Source: Ahaetulla prasina
Taxonomy: Eukaryota; Chordata; Lepidosauria; Squamata; Colubridae
DNA: 64,000 bases
Direction: 5' to 3'
Assembly (NCBI RefSeq): GCF_028640845.1
Contig: NC_080542.1
Coordinates: 15,901,283 to 15,965,282 of the forward strand
The notes beneath the pieces are model-generated. The model was not told where the DNA came from. It worked only from the letters and a program-made list of their open reading frames with translations, and did not search any database. The position numbers were made by a program, and so were the translations under genes. Of the stretch, positions 55,901 to 58,900 are shown one piece after another (the first letter of the stretch is position 1; each line of letters opens with the position of its first letter).

Positions 55901-58900
55901 TTACCTCATACCTCCCACCGACTAGTACGCTCACACAGAGAGGGTCTTCTCAGGGTGCCATCCGCCAAACAATGTCGGCTGGCGGCCCCCAGGGGTAGGG
56001 CCTTCTCTGTGGGAGCTCCTACGCTTTGGAACGAACTTCCCCCTGGTTTACGCCAAGTGCCTGATCTTCCGACTTTTCGCCGTGAGCTGAAAACGCATTT
56101 ATTTATCCAAGCGAGACTGGATTAAAAGTTTTACTTAATTTTAACTGGGGTTAGTTATTAATTTTTAGGTAATGGGGTTTTATCATTTTAATTGTAATTT
56201 TAAATTTTGGCCTGTTTAAATAAGTTTTTTAATTAGTTTTTATTGTGCATGATTTCTGTATTTTTATCTGACTGTAAACCGCCCTGAGCCCTTCGGGAGA
56301 TAGGGCGGTATAAAAATTTGATTAAATAAATAAATATAGAATAGCCTCTCTTGCAGTTCTTAATGATCGGACAGTTCCATAACATGAGAGATGATTCTTT
56401 AATGAATCCCATTAAATGGGATTCATTAAATGGGAAATGAAACCGCTTAAAAGTCAATATTTGAAATTGTGCTGTGGAAACCACTGGTATCCAGCACAGA
56501 ATTCGTAATGCAGGAACTTACTTACCATATTTTTTGGAGTATAACATGCACCGGAGTATAAAATGCACCTTAGTTTTTGAGGAGGAAAATAGGAAAAAAA
56601 AAATCTGCCTACCAGGTACTCATCTGGCTGGTGTTCTTAAGTCTGGTCAGCTTCAGCACATTACTTTGCTGTTTTTTATCCCCTGCTTGGGGATAAAAAA
56701 CAGCTTCTAAAGCACAACCAATCTTAGGAGAGAAAAGCAATGAGAAAATCAGGCAAAACACGGAGATCGCTTTACTCACTAACGCCTCATTAAGGATGAA
56801 AAAAAGCTTCACAGCTGAGAGTTGGAAGGAGCAGGCAAAGCAGGGAAGATCGCTTCCCTGAAAAAAAAAGCTTAGCGCTGAGTTCACTTCACTCGCTAGT
56901 GCCTCATTAGGGCTGAAAAAAAAAGCTTCAAAAAAGCTACATTCGAAGTATAAGACACACCCAAATTTTCAGCCTCTTTTAGGAGGGGAAAAAGTGTGTC
57001 TTATACTCCAAAAAATACAGTACTTACTTACTTTTACTTATTTATTTATTTGCTTGCCACCCATCTCACCATGAGGTCCTCGTAAAGGATATCAACAAAG
57101 GTATCAATAGGATATCTGAATGAGATGGTCTATGTTGCACCAACTGTCACTTCCAGGTACTTTCCAAAGATAGCCAAGACAGAATATAACCAAGGCATGC
57201 ATAATCTTTGTGGGTTATCTGATTTATTTGGAGGGACACCATCACTCACCTTGGCAATCTGATCAAACTTGCCAAAGAGTTCATTGAGCATCAACACCAG
57301 CTCTTTGGGAGAACATTCACTGGCCAAAAGTGTGAAGCCGACAATATCTGCATAGAGGATGCTGCGGGAGGAGAAAGGCAAAGGAAAGAGGAAAAGTGCT
57401 TCAAAAGCATTGTCTACAGCAGGGGTGTCAAACACAAGGCCATGGGCCGGACAAAAGGCCAATGGGCAGCCACACCTGCCCAGCCCCCTGAGGTCAACTA
57501 CAGCCTTGACGTGGCCTTTAATGAAATTGAGTTTGATACCCCTGGTCTATAAAAAGGACTAGCAACTCCTCCAAATTCACCACCTTTCTCTTCCTCCAAC
57601 TGCAAAAGTCCCACCAAGCAATCTTCCATGTGGCAGATGCCTTCAAATCAAGTACCTGACATTCTGGTGCCTCTTGACATAAAGGTTGTGGAAGTTGTTG
57701 GCACTTTCATGCTGCCGCTGGGACTGGCCTCCATCCCGCAGCCGCTCAATGATCTCAGCCTTCATCTCCAAGGCAATGTAAGCAGGAAGGATGGAGAGGA
57801 GCAAATGTTCCTAGGAGTAAGCAGAAGATGGGGAAGGAAAAAAGCATTAATGGAATGAGTTGTGGAACCTTCTCAGAGATGTAGAACTTATCTCACATGG
57901 GGAGAGCATGATGTTGTGTCTCGTCCGATCTCACCACAGCTGGGGCCTTCTTATCTGCTTCCGAACATGGAGGAATGTCCTAGTATGCCTCCCGGCCCCA
58001 GCCCTGGCTCCATGCCCAGACAGGCTGAAGAGGAGGAAATACCTCCAGCCCCCAGCTCTGGCTCCATGCCCAGGCAAACGGAGCAACTAGACCCCTCCCC
58101 CTCCTCCACAGCATGTGAGCCTGAGGGAGGTCAATTACCAACAGCTGCAGACTGGAGTGACCCTCGCGTCAGAAGACTTGATAGGCGGAGGCAACAGAAG
58201 GAAGGGAGGGGCAGGCCTGGATAAGTGCTGAGTCATGGAGCCACACCCCATGGCCTATATAAAGGATCTGCTTTCTGGCATTCTCTGAGTCAGGCAAAGT
58301 CTAAACATATCTTGCTGAAGTCACTTTCTGGTCTCCTGCCTGCCCTGAGGACTTTGCTAGGACTTTGGCAGAGCTGCAGAGGCACGCCTGATTCAGATTT
58401 CCCTGACCCGGCTGTCAGCAGAGGAGTGGGACACGACACATGAATCCATTCACTGCTGAGTTGTTTTCATACTACAGTTGGTTCAGATTTTGAACATTTC
58501 TCAATCACTGTTTGACAGAGCCTTTCTTCAGATGGAGAAAAGTTCTATCTAACCTGCTTAGCTGTTTCAAGATCCAACAAGAGCAACTACAGCTAGGTAA
58601 ATATCTCTCCCTGTGTGTCTTTCTCCACATTGCCTTCTACACTCACCTGGTGTCGCTTCTCCGACTCCAGCTTAACTCGAGATTGGATGAGGTTGAAGGT
58701 CTCTTGGAAGGTCTCACCCAGGGCCACCTCCATCAAATGCTTGTGATAGGCACCCACTAAGTTACCACAGACAAAGATGACTAGATTGGCCAGTTGCTGG
58801 AAGCACACACAAAGACAAAGTGAATTGTGATTGATGGGAAGATTGCAGTCCAGGTAGGACGGGCTTTAATTGCTGATAGACCCTCTTGGATTAATGTCGT

